Below are positions 7,483 to 15,250 of a DNA stretch of 34,860 nucleotides, piece by piece. Both the position numbers and the translations under genes were made by a program. The notes under the pieces were generated by a model that was not told the origin of the DNA, did no database searches, and saw only the letters and a program-made list of their open reading frames with translations. How positions within the stretch are numbered: position 1 is the first letter of the stretch; each line of letters starts with the position of its first letter. Source of the DNA: Planctomycetota bacterium (GTDB taxonomy: Bacteria; Planctomycetota; JAMOSO01); assembly GCA_027063065.1 (NCBI GenBank), contig JAMOSO010000043.1, positions 1 to 34,860 of the forward strand, in the 5' to 3' direction.

Positions 7483-7708
7483 TGAGATATTCGCATTGTG
7501 GGCATTTGCTCATGCCAGAATGGTTGGAGTCGATATATTCAAATAGGCAGATTTGGCATGTCCGCATATTGTTTTTTTCTCTTAAGTTGTTGATTTCAAA
7601 GCGTTTAAGAGGCTTTTGACGCCCTATTAGTACCCATATAGGCAAAATTGTTCCCAAAAGTAGCCCTAGGTATAAAAAAATGGCAGAATCAATATCTATT
7701 GTAAGCAT
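7475..7708 (-). CDS. Small membrane protein with a C-terminal zinc ribbon
   Basis: 77 residues from the ATG at 7708 (a TTG three bases earlier is less likely). One hydrophobic helix lies at about 9-28. The C-terminal half has two Cys-x2-Cys pairs, CQIC and CPQC, 18 residues apart, a rubredoxin-like or zinc-ribbon arrangement. The gene has no Shine-Dalgarno but a TATTAT -10-like hexamer 6 bases before the ATG. It overlaps lpxK by 8 bases. I do not recognise a named family; a metal-binding accessory to an envelope process is a guess from position only. Confidence 0.65.
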   Translation of the reverse strand: MLTIDIDSAIFLYLGLLLGTILPIWVLIGRQKPLKRFEINNLREKNNMRTCQICLFEYIDSNHSGMSKCPQCEYLND

Positions 7709-7714
7709 CAAAAT

Positions 7715-7743
7715 ATAATATCAGACGTTGGCTTATATGTCTT
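7715..7743 (-). promoter_or_regulatory. Probable promoter of the zinc-ribbon gene and lpxK (AAGACA-17-TATTAT)
   Basis: On the minus strand, AAGACA (7738-7743) and TATTAT (7715-7720) are 17 bases apart. The -10 ends 6 bases before the ATG at 7708, which predicts a leaderless transcript. The same AAGACA hexamer is seen before truA and yqeY. Confidence 0.45.
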
Positions 7744-7753
7744 TGCTTTTTCC

Positions 7754-7781
7754 TTGTGTCAGTAAGTAGGTGCGTTAAAAT
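7754..7781 (+). promoter_or_regulatory. Possible promoter for the sppA operon
   Basis: TTGTGT (7754-7759) and TAAAAT (7776-7781) are 16 bases apart, matching consensus at 3/6 and 5/6 positions. It is the best candidate I found ahead of the eleven-gene plus-strand block. Confidence 0.3.
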
Positions 7782-7832
7782 TTGTATTTTGGTTTTCAGG
7801 ATTTATTTGGGTATTGCCCAGTTTGGATTAAT

Positions 7833-8837
7833 GTGAAAGAAAAAATTATAGCTGTTTATTTGACTATGTTGTTTATAGTGTCGTTAGTTGTGTTTGTTTA
7901 TAATTTAGATAGTGATAATGATAATACAAATATCGTCAATAATTCTATTTCACCATCGGTATTAATGCATAATTTTGAAAAAAGGCAATTGGGTGATGGT
8001 ATTGCAGTGGTGCATTTATATGGACCTATTAGTACCCAGTCGCAAGCGGGTATTTTGGGCATACCTCAAGGTGGTGCCGATTCAGTTGTGCGCCGTTTAT
8101 TGGATTTAAGTCGAGACGATAGGGTTAAGGCTGTTGTGTTGCGTATTAATTCTCCAGGGGGAACTGTGGGGGCATCGCAAGAAATTAACGCTGCAGTTTC
8201 TAAATTGCGTGAGGCTGGCAAACCTGTAGTTGCTAGCGTTGCCGATATGGCTGCGTCTGGCGGATATTATTCAGCAGTCGCAGCTACTGAAATTTATGCT
8301 AATAAAGGGTCTTTGGTGGGTAGTATAGGCGTTATAATGTCTTTGCCTCCAGGGGTACAGGGATTGATGAAATGGGCTAAGTTAGATACAAAAGGTCGTG
8401 TGTTTACCAGTGGCAAGTTTAAGGATATTGGTTCTGTCTATCGCGATATGTTGCCTGAAGAAAGCACCTTATTGCAAAATTTAATTAATAATACTTATCA
8501 ACAATTTTTAGCGGCAGTTATTAATGGTCGTAAAAATATGAAGCCAAACGAAGTGCGTAAGGTGGCTCAAGGGCAAATTTATACGGGTGTACAGGCGTTG
8601 GAAAATGGTTTGATTGATCATATTGGCACCTTTGATGATGCTGTTTTACGTGCAGGAGCTTTGGGTGGTATAAAAGGAAGGCCTCGCGTTATACCGGCAA
8701 AAATCAATCAGCTGTCTATGTTTTTTGAGCAGTTGTCGATGAAATTTTTAAATATTTCTAATCCAGTAAAAGCATCTTTACAAGAAGCCACAGCCTTTCG
8801 TCTTGAATATCGCTTTCAACCAGGATTATTTAAATGA
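7833..8837 (+). CDS. sppA: Signal peptide peptidase SppA, short form
   Basis: Membrane-bound serine protease that clears cleaved signal peptides. I choose the GTG at 7833, which gives 334 residues beginning MKEKIIAVYLTMLFIVSLVV, a basic start then a membrane anchor; GGA lies 5 bases upstream. A frame extension to a TTG at 7782 has no ribosome site. The ClpP-like core shows RINSPGG, the nucleophile Ser in DMAASGGYYSA, GSIGVIM, and SGKFKDIGS supplying the Lys base, as in the Bacillus-type enzyme of similar length. It is the first gene of the block; its stop overlaps the next start as ATGA. Confidence 0.9.
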   Translation: MKEKIIAVYLTMLFIVSLVVFVYNLDSDNDNTNIVNNSISPSVLMHNFEKRQLGDGIAVVHLYGPISTQSQAGILGIPQGGADSVVRRLLDLSRDDRVKAVVLRINSPGGTVGASQEINAAVSKLREAGKPVVASVADMAASGGYYSAVAATEIYANKGSLVGSIGVIMSLPPGVQGLMKWAKLDTKGRVFTSGKFKDIGSVYRDMLPEESTLLQNLINNTYQQFLAAVINGRKNMKPNEVRKVAQGQIYTGVQALENGLIDHIGTFDDAVLRAGALGGIKGRPRVIPAKINQLSMFFEQLSMKFLNISNPVKASLQEATAFRLEYRFQPGLFK

Positions 8838-9427
8838 GTATAGATACAACTGTATTTGACAAATCTAATCCATATCCTAAATCTGATTGGCAATTATTGT
8901 ATCAAATTATTTGTTGTCCCCAAAAGGCGATGGTGTTTTTGGCGCATAATTCAGCTCCAAATGTAACAGGTGGTTTATTTATTGCATCTGTTTTAGCTAT
9001 TAGTGCTTTAATGGGGGCAAACTTAGGTGTGATGGGTTATTTGGGTGCTATTTTAATGTTTGGTGCAAGTCAATTATTTAACTGGATATTTTTTGTTGCT
9101 CAAGTTCATTTTTGGGCTAATGTTTTAGGATGCCAAGGCAAAATAATGGGATTGTTTAGGGCTAGTAGTAGTGCGTTAGTTCCTTTAATATGTGTTTTGC
9201 CAATTACTTTGTTAATTCAATCAGATGTTTCCATAGCGTATTTGTTTTTAATATTTTGCTGTTTATGGGCTTGTTGGCGTATTAGTATTGCTGTTGCTGT
9301 GATATATGAGGTTGATATAGTTAAGGCAATTATTATTTTAATGGCGCCTATGGTGTCTTTTATGTTCTTAGGTGGTTTATTTATGGCGGGAGAGTTTACT
9401 CTGTTGCTTCAGATCTTAAAAGGATAA
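8834..9427 (+). CDS. Yip1-like multi-pass membrane protein
   Basis: 197 residues with about five hydrophobic segments after a short polar N-terminus (roughly 44-62, 66-90, 108-128, 134-158 and 162-190). The pattern of an N-terminal cytoplasmic WQLLYQIICCPQKAM segment followed by five helices resembles bacterial Yip1-domain proteins, but no decisive motif is visible. It overlaps sppA by four bases (ATGA) and ends 3 bases before purA, so it is co-translated with the housekeeping block. Function unknown. Confidence 0.6.
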   Translation: MSIDTTVFDKSNPYPKSDWQLLYQIICCPQKAMVFLAHNSAPNVTGGLFIASVLAISALMGANLGVMGYLGAILMFGASQLFNWIFFVAQVHFWANVLGCQGKIMGLFRASSSALVPLICVLPITLLIQSDVSIAYLFLIFCCLWACWRISIAVAVIYEVDIVKAIIILMAPMVSFMFLGGLFMAGEFTLLLQILKG

Positions 9428-9430
9428 AAT

Positions 9431-10702
9431 ATGAGTGTTCGTGTTATAGTAGGTGGTCAGTGGGGTGATGAAGGTAAGGGTAAGGTTATTGACTCTTTGT
9501 CTGAAGGTATGGATGTTGTTGTACGACCGCAGGGTGGTGCCAATGCAGGTCATACTGTTATTTTTGAAGATAAAAAAATAGTTTTGCACTTGATTCCTTC
9601 GGGCATATTACATGATGGTGTTCTCAATATAATTGGCAATGGCGTTGTGCTTGAACCAGAAAATATTTTGTCTGAAATCGCAGAAGTAAATAAATACCGC
9701 AAAATTACCAATAATTTGGCAATTAGCGATGCTTGTCATATTGTTATGCCATACCATAAGCGTTTAGATAAACTAAACGAAACACTAAAGGGTAATGATA
9801 AAATAGGCACGACAGGTCGTGGTATAGGGCCTTGCTATAGTGATAAAATTGCGCGCAATGGAATTCGTATGTCGGATTTAATTGATCCTGTGCGTTTTCG
9901 CAAGCGTTTAGAAGCTGTTTTGCCTTTTGTAAACCGTTTATTGGTGGATATTTTTAATCAAACTCCAGAAGATGTTGATTCTATTATTGAATATATGAGT
10001 CCACTTGCACAACAATTAAAGCCTTTTGTATGCGATACGGTTTCATTAATTCATAAAAATTTGGCGGCCGGTAAAAATTTTCTATGTGAAGGTGCGCAAG
10101 GAACATTTTTAGATATTGATTTTGGCACTTATCCCTATGTGACTAGTTCAAATTGTTTTTCTGGTGGTATTAGCACGGGCTCGGGTGTGCCTCCTACAGC
10201 TATTAAAGAAGTGTGTGGAATTACTAAAGCTTATATTACTCGTGTTGGTGAGGGGCCTTTCCCAACAGAATTATTTGATGAAGATGGCAAACAATTGGCA
10301 AAGGTAGGTCATGAATTTGGTGCAACTACAGGTCGCCCTAGGCGTTGTGGTTGGTTTGATGCGGTTTTGGGTTTATATTCTACGCGTATTAATGGTTTGA
10401 CAGAAATAGCATTAACTAAATTAGATGTTTTATCTGGTTTTAAAGTAGTCAAAATTTGCGTAGCTTATCAATATCAAGGTAAGCGTTATGATGTTTTTCC
10501 AAATTCTTTAGAAATTTTAGAAAATTTAACACCAATTTATGAAGAATTACCTGGTTGGACTGAAGATATTACGGGGGTGCGCAAGTTTGAAGATTTGCCA
10601 TTAAATGCTCAAAAGTATATAAAGCGTTTAGAAGAGTTAATCCAAGTGCCGGCTAAGATAATTTCAGTTGCTCCAGATAGAACAGCTATTATCACTAGAT
10701 AA
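9431..10702 (+). CDS. purA: Adenylosuccinate synthetase
   Basis: Joins IMP and aspartate using GTP, the first committed step to AMP. 423 residues, standard length. Motifs seen: GGQWGDEGKGK at the N-terminus (catalytic Asp and P-loop-like element), GGANAGHTV, GTTGRGIGPCY, GEGPFPTELF and TTGRPRRCGWFDA. AAGGAT precedes the ATG by a suitable distance. uppS begins one base after the stop. Confidence 0.97.
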   Translation: MSVRVIVGGQWGDEGKGKVIDSLSEGMDVVVRPQGGANAGHTVIFEDKKIVLHLIPSGILHDGVLNIIGNGVVLEPENILSEIAEVNKYRKITNNLAISDACHIVMPYHKRLDKLNETLKGNDKIGTTGRGIGPCYSDKIARNGIRMSDLIDPVRFRKRLEAVLPFVNRLLVDIFNQTPEDVDSIIEYMSPLAQQLKPFVCDTVSLIHKNLAAGKNFLCEGAQGTFLDIDFGTYPYVTSSNCFSGGISTGSGVPPTAIKEVCGITKAYITRVGEGPFPTELFDEDGKQLAKVGHEFGATTGRPRRCGWFDAVLGLYSTRINGLTEIALTKLDVLSGFKVVKICVAYQYQGKRYDVFPNSLEILENLTPIYEELPGWTEDITGVRKFEDLPLNAQKYIKRLEELIQVPAKIISVAPDRTAIITR

Positions 10703-10703
10703 A

Positions 10704-11408
10704 ATGGAAAATCTTCCCCGCCATGTGGCGATAATTATGGACGGCAATGGTCGTTGGGCAAAAAAACGTGGCTTGATACGCTCGATGGGGCATGATAATG
10801 GAGCGAAAGTAGTTAGCACGATTACAACAGAATGTTCTAATTTAGGTATAGAGCAGTTGACTTTATATGCTTTTAGCACTGAAAATTGGAAACGTCCTAA
10901 GGCAGAAGTAGCTTTTTTAATGAAATTACTTAAAAATTTTGTCAAAAATGAAACTCCTAATATGATGCAAAATAATATTATTTTTAGGCCGATAGGACGG
11001 TTGTATGAGTTTCCTCAAGGAGTGCAGGATACATTAAATGAAACAGTAGAAATGACTAAAAACAATACAGGAACAACATTGTCTTTGGCATTAAATTATT
11101 CAGGGCGTTCTGAAATTACCGACACTTTTAAAAAATTGGCTTATCAGGTTTCCAACGGTCAGTTGTCTCCAGAGGCAATAGATGAGGATTTAATTAATAA
11201 TAATTTGTTTACTGCAGGTATGCCAGAGTTGGATTTAATGATTCGCACAGCTGGAGAACTGCGATTATCTAATTATTTACTTTGGCAGGTTTCGTATGCA
11301 GAATTGTGGGTTACAGATGTATTGTGGCCAGATTTTACAGTGGATATTTTTTATAAAGCCCTAGAGGCATATTCTAAACGTGAACGGCGTTTTGGAGGTT
11401 TGGTATAA
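10704..11408 (+). CDS. uppS: Undecaprenyl pyrophosphate synthase (cis-prenyltransferase)
   Basis: Extends farnesyl-PP with isopentenyl-PP to the C55 lipid carrier precursor. 234 residues from the ATG at 10704; an in-frame upstream TTG would overlap purA and adds non-homologous sequence. Motifs: IIMDGNGRWAKKRGL (catalytic D13), YAFSTENWKRP, and the C-terminal RTAGELRLSNYLLWQVSYAE followed by WVTDVLWPDF, where the usual SGEQRLSN is AGELRLSN. It overlaps cdsA as TAATG. Confidence 0.95.
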   Translation: MENLPRHVAIIMDGNGRWAKKRGLIRSMGHDNGAKVVSTITTECSNLGIEQLTLYAFSTENWKRPKAEVAFLMKLLKNFVKNETPNMMQNNIIFRPIGRLYEFPQGVQDTLNETVEMTKNNTGTTLSLALNYSGRSEITDTFKKLAYQVSNGQLSPEAIDEDLINNNLFTAGMPELDLMIRTAGELRLSNYLLWQVSYAELWVTDVLWPDFTVDIFYKALEAYSKRERRFGGLV

Positions 11409-12271
11409 TGTTAAAAGACAGGGTTAAATCGGCACTTATTGTAGTATTAAGTCTTTGTTGTTTATTGTTTTTGGATTTGATTTTTAATACTTCGGCTCTA
11501 TCAGGTTTTATTTTAATTGTTGCCCTTTTGTTTGGCCTTTGGGAGTTTTCTGAAATGGCTCATAAACAGGGTATTGATATTCATTTTAAAACTACGGCTC
11601 TATTTACTTTTTTATGGATTTTTAATCGACAGGCTAATTACGACAGCAATGTTTGTCCGTATATAGATGGGGTAATAATTTTTGGTTTTTTTGTTTCTAT
11701 TGCCATTTTGCAAGTGCGTCGTTTAGGTATAGGACGCGATGATGAGTGTGCTGTTATTGCTACTTTAGGAGCGAGTCTGTTGGGGTTTGCTTATTTGGCT
11801 TTGGCAGGCGGATATTTATATCAAATAAGGCTATTTGGTATAGATAAGGCCGATAATCAAATATATGGTATTCGTTATTTGATGTATTTTATCTTAATTG
11901 TTAAATCCACTGATATAGGTGCGTATTTTACAGGTCGTCAATTTGGTGCTACCAAGTTAATTGCAAAGTTGAGCCCGGGAAAAACAGTTGAAGGTTTAAT
12001 TGGCGGAGTGTCTTTTGCCATGTTTTTAGCTGTAATTTTTAACTGGTTTTTAGGGATTGGAGAGCTAAGCTTTTTTGGAGCTTTATTTTTTGGCTTGGTG
12101 ATGGGGTTATTAGGACAGTCGGCAGATTTGTTTGAATCCCTTTTAAAACGTAGTTCTGATGTTAAAGATTCTGGCTCTATTATCCCTGGTATGGGCGGTG
12201 TTTTAGATGTTTTGGATTCGTTGATTTTAACTGCGCCAGTGGCATATTGGATGTTTTTAATTTTCGCATAA
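11408..12271 (+). CDS. cdsA: Phosphatidate cytidylyltransferase
   Basis: Makes CDP-diacylglycerol from phosphatidate and CTP in the inner membrane. 287 residues with about eight hydrophobic helices. LSPGKTVEGLIGG and the C-terminal signature KRSSDVKDSGSIIPGMGGVL then DVLDSL are recognisable. The usual PGHGGxLDRxDS reads PGMGGVLDVLDS here; I recall that variant from other PVC-like bacteria, so I do not treat it as inactivating. The adjacency of uppS and cdsA is a common bacterial arrangement. It overlaps uppS by one base. Confidence 0.93.
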   Translation: MLKDRVKSALIVVLSLCCLLFLDLIFNTSALSGFILIVALLFGLWEFSEMAHKQGIDIHFKTTALFTFLWIFNRQANYDSNVCPYIDGVIIFGFFVSIAILQVRRLGIGRDDECAVIATLGASLLGFAYLALAGGYLYQIRLFGIDKADNQIYGIRYLMYFILIVKSTDIGAYFTGRQFGATKLIAKLSPGKTVEGLIGGVSFAMFLAVIFNWFLGIGELSFFGALFFGLVMGLLGQSADLFESLLKRSSDVKDSGSIIPGMGGVLDVLDSLILTAPVAYWMFLIFA

Positions 12272-12275
12272 TATC

Positions 12276-13805
12276 ATGGCAAAAATAAACGATAAAGCCC
12301 TAACTAGAAAATCTAGGGTGGTGCGAAGTTTTAACGAAAAGAAAAACATTATTGACCCTGAACAGATAGAAAAACAAAACAGGTTAATGATATGTGCCAT
12401 CTTTGCCTTTAGCACCCTTTGGGCTTTAGCTAATATGTCTGTTGTTCAGCGACATACGGGTATAATTAGTTTAGGTTATTTGATTCAAAACCCATTGATT
12501 TTAATAGGCACTTTTAGTTTTTGTATCTTGATTATAGGTTTATTTGTTGGCTATGCTAATTGGGCACAGGAGTTATTAGAGCTTAATGTTTTAAAATGGT
12601 CTGGTTTGACTTTTTTGTTATTATTGACGCCATTTTGCGCAGCTTTATCAGAGACCTTGGTTCCAGATGTAGGACTACCTTATATAGCTGTTGCTATTTT
12701 ATTATCCAAATTTTTTAAACCATCATTTATATTTTTTTCTATGACATTAATGATGTTTTGTGTTGGTTTATTTAGAGATTATAATTTAGGTGAAATGTTA
12801 GGCCCGTTAAGTGCTATCTTATGCGTGGCTTTAATCAGGCGAGCTGGTGCAAAACGCTTTGAAGAAATTACTATAGGTTTTTTAGCGGCATTAACTTTGT
12901 GTTTTGTAGATGTAATTATGCAAATGCGCACAAGTATTCAGACGGATGAAAATATTATCCATTTTATTTTTAGTTTAGGTTCTAATGCTGGAATTTATGC
13001 TTTGTATTTTTTACAAGGAATGCTTTCGGCATTTGTAGCCATTTTATTGACACCATTGATGGAAAAGGTATTTGATTTTGTAAGTAAAGCCACATTATTA
13101 GAACTGGGTGATTATAATAACGAACTTTTGCGCGCACTTTTATTGCGCGCTCCTGGTACATATAATCATTCTTTAATTGTGGCAACATTAGCCGAGGAAG
13201 CAGCTAACGAAATAGGCGCTAATGCCTTAGCTTGTAGGGTTAGTGCATATTATCATGATATAGGTAAGATGATAAAACCAGATTATTTTACCGAAAATGA
13301 ATTAGGCAGAAACAATAAACATGGCGAGTTGTCTCCTTCTATTTCAGCTTTAGTTATTACTTCGCACCCTAAGGATGGGCTAGAATTAGCCAATGAATAT
13401 AAATTGCCAAGTATAATCAAAGATGCAATTATGATGCATCACGGCACATCAAAAATAGAATATTTTTATCATAAGGCTTTAGAAATTAAAGATGAAAACG
13501 AAAATATTGACGAATCAATATTTCGGTATCCAGGTCCTCGTCCTAATAGTAAAGAAACAGGTATTATTATGTTAGCAGATGTCGCCGAGGCAGCTACTAG
13601 ATCATTGGGAGAGCCAACCCCAGCTAGGATACGCACGATGATTCATTCGGTGTTTCAAAAGAAAATAGAAGATCATCAATTAGATGAGTGTCCTTTGACT
13701 ATGCGAGAGTTACACCAAATAGAAGAAGTTTTTATACGTATGACAATAGCCATTTTTCATTCTAGGATTAAATATCCTGGTCAAGAAGATAACGAGAAAA
13801 AATAA
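12276..13805 (+). CDS. pgpH: PgpH/YqfF-type 7TM-HD phosphodiesterase lacking the extracellular domain
   Basis: 509 residues. After a basic N-terminus there is a helix at 36-54, only a short loop, then further helices to about 275, and a cytoplasmic HD domain. HD residues visible are H298 (APGTYNHS), H327-D328 (YYHDIGKM), H354, H378-H379 (MMHHG) and D425 (MLADVAEAA), with the family segment YPGPRPNS. Family members such as Listeria PgpH hydrolyse cyclic di-AMP. They are about 700 residues long, with a large extracellular 7TMR-HDED domain after the first helix. That domain is absent here. Activity on c-di-AMP is inferred. It overlaps ybeY as TAATG. Confidence 0.85.
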   Translation: MAKINDKALTRKSRVVRSFNEKKNIIDPEQIEKQNRLMICAIFAFSTLWALANMSVVQRHTGIISLGYLIQNPLILIGTFSFCILIIGLFVGYANWAQELLELNVLKWSGLTFLLLLTPFCAALSETLVPDVGLPYIAVAILLSKFFKPSFIFFSMTLMMFCVGLFRDYNLGEMLGPLSAILCVALIRRAGAKRFEEITIGFLAALTLCFVDVIMQMRTSIQTDENIIHFIFSLGSNAGIYALYFLQGMLSAFVAILLTPLMEKVFDFVSKATLLELGDYNNELLRALLLRAPGTYNHSLIVATLAEEAANEIGANALACRVSAYYHDIGKMIKPDYFTENELGRNNKHGELSPSISALVITSHPKDGLELANEYKLPSIIKDAIMMHHGTSKIEYFYHKALEIKDENENIDESIFRYPGPRPNSKETGIIMLADVAEAATRSLGEPTPARIRTMIHSVFQKKIEDHQLDECPLTMRELHQIEEVFIRMTIAIFHSRIKYPGQEDNEKK

Positions 13806-14221
13806 TGAATGTAATCGATGTTCAAAACAGAAGCAATTATACAATATCACGCGGTTTAATTAGACGAGCTGTACGCGAAGTTCTACTTGGCGAAAACATA
13901 TCAGAAATACCCACTATTGTCGTGGTTGAAGATGAAGAAATGATAAATTTGCATACACAGTTTTCTGGATTGTCTGACACAACCGATGTATTGGCATTTG
14001 CCGATGAAGATGAAGAAGGTTATTTGGGAGATGTTATTGTCAATGCCGCTCAGGCTGAACGCGAGGCAAAAAGTAGGGGGTTGAGTTTTGAAAATGAGTT
14101 TATTCGTTATGCAATTCATGGTACTTTGCATTTATGTGGCTATAAAGATAACAACCAAACTAATCAAAATCAAATGCGTAATTTAGAGGATTTGTACCTA
14201 AAAGTTGCAAATATCGATTAA
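13805..14221 (+). CDS. ybeY: Endoribonuclease YbeY (rRNA maturation factor)
   Basis: Metal-dependent RNase acting in 16S rRNA 3' processing and ribosome quality control. 138 residues. The signature reads HGTLHLCGYKD: H105 and H109 are kept, while the third zinc ligand, usually His in GYDH, is Asp115. I recall the same GYKD form in Bacteroidetes YbeY proteins, so it may still bind metal. SDTTDVLAFADED matches the family's SxxTDVLSFP region. It directly follows the HD-domain gene, a conserved neighbourhood, and abuts the wecA-like gene with no spacing. Confidence 0.92.
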   Translation: MNVIDVQNRSNYTISRGLIRRAVREVLLGENISEIPTIVVVEDEEMINLHTQFSGLSDTTDVLAFADEDEEGYLGDVIVNAAQAEREAKSRGLSFENEFIRYAIHGTLHLCGYKDNNQTNQNQMRNLEDLYLKVANID

Positions 14222-15250
14222 ATGCAATTAAAATTTTTTTATGCCTTTGTCTTATCTTTTGTTATATCTATAGGATTAACAGCGGCTATTTTTTTAATAG
14301 CTAATAAGTATAATTTAGCGTCGCAACCAAGTGCGGATAGGTGGCATAAAACACCAACACCAAATATGGGTGGTATTGCAATTTTTATAGCGTGGTTTGT
14401 ACCGATGTTTTTTTTAGCGATGCCGTCTATCCAACGTATGGGGCTTATGGTGTCGGGGGCATTGGCTTTTTTATTGGGTTTGATAGATGATATTTGGCCA
14501 ATGAGCGCCATTTATAAATTGGGTGCGCAGATAGTTGTGGCTCTTAGCGTTATCTTTTTTGGTATACATGTAGAGATTATAACCAATGTGTACTTGGCTG
14601 TGGTGGTAACAGTTTTATGGATTGTTGCCATTATGAATGCTATCAATTTAATTGATAATATGGACGGCGCTTGTGCGGGGACATCTATTATAATTGCTTT
14701 AAATTTATTTGGTTTGGGGCTGGTATTTCCTTCGTATGCTATTTCATCTATTTGTATGTTGTTGGCTGGTTCATTGGCTGGTTTTTTAGTGTGGAATTTC
14801 CCTCCTGCTAAAATATTTATGGGTGATAGTGGCTCTATGTTTATTGGGTTTGAATTAGCATCGCTATCATTAGTTGGCTCATGGCGGGACGCGTCACATT
14901 TATCAATTATGATACTTATACCACTTTTGCTTTTTACTTTACCACTTTTTGATGTGATTTTAGTTTCGATTATTAGACGTTTAAATGGGCGAGCAATTTC
15001 ACAAGGAGGTCGTGATCATACCTCTCATCGTTTAGTTTTAATGGGTTTAAGTGAAAGACAAACCTTACTTGTAATTTGGACCGTTAGCTTTGTGTCGGGA
15101 TTGTTAATGTATAGCGTTACTTTGGGAAGTTTATTTGCCAAAATAATAGTCGGTTCAGTTTTAGTTGTTTTTTTAATAGGGGCGGGTCTTTTTTTGGGAC
15201 GTTTGGATACATACGTAATAGAAAAAGATATAAAATCGGAGAATAAATAA
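14222..15250 (+). CDS. wecA: Polyprenyl-phosphate N-acetylhexosamine-1-phosphate transferase (WecA/TagO family)
   Basis: Integral membrane glycosyltransferase family 4 enzyme that loads a sugar-1-phosphate on undecaprenyl phosphate to start polysaccharide synthesis. 342 residues, about ten or eleven helices. Motifs: ADRWHKTPTPNMGG, the DD pair in GLIDDIWP, NLIDNMDGACAG, GDSGSMFIGF and GGRDHTSHRL, the last distinguishing WecA/TagO-type from MraY. The exact sugar cannot be read from sequence. It follows ybeY with no gap and overlaps nadB as TAATG. Confidence 0.88.
   Translation: MQLKFFYAFVLSFVISIGLTAAIFLIANKYNLASQPSADRWHKTPTPNMGGIAIFIAWFVPMFFLAMPSIQRMGLMVSGALAFLLGLIDDIWPMSAIYKLGAQIVVALSVIFFGIHVEIITNVYLAVVVTVLWIVAIMNAINLIDNMDGACAGTSIIIALNLFGLGLVFPSYAISSICMLLAGSLAGFLVWNFPPAKIFMGDSGSMFIGFELASLSLVGSWRDASHLSIMILIPLLLFTLPLFDVILVSIIRRLNGRAISQGGRDHTSHRLVLMGLSERQTLLVIWTVSFVSGLLMYSVTLGSLFAKIIVGSVLVVFLIGAGLFLGRLDTYVIEKDIKSENK

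Noticed and set aside
7782-7832. sppA starting at the TTG at 7782
   Set aside because: No ribosome site; the extension would put polar and aromatic residues ahead of a basic-then-hydrophobic anchor that already starts well at GTG 7833, and it lies next to the candidate -10.
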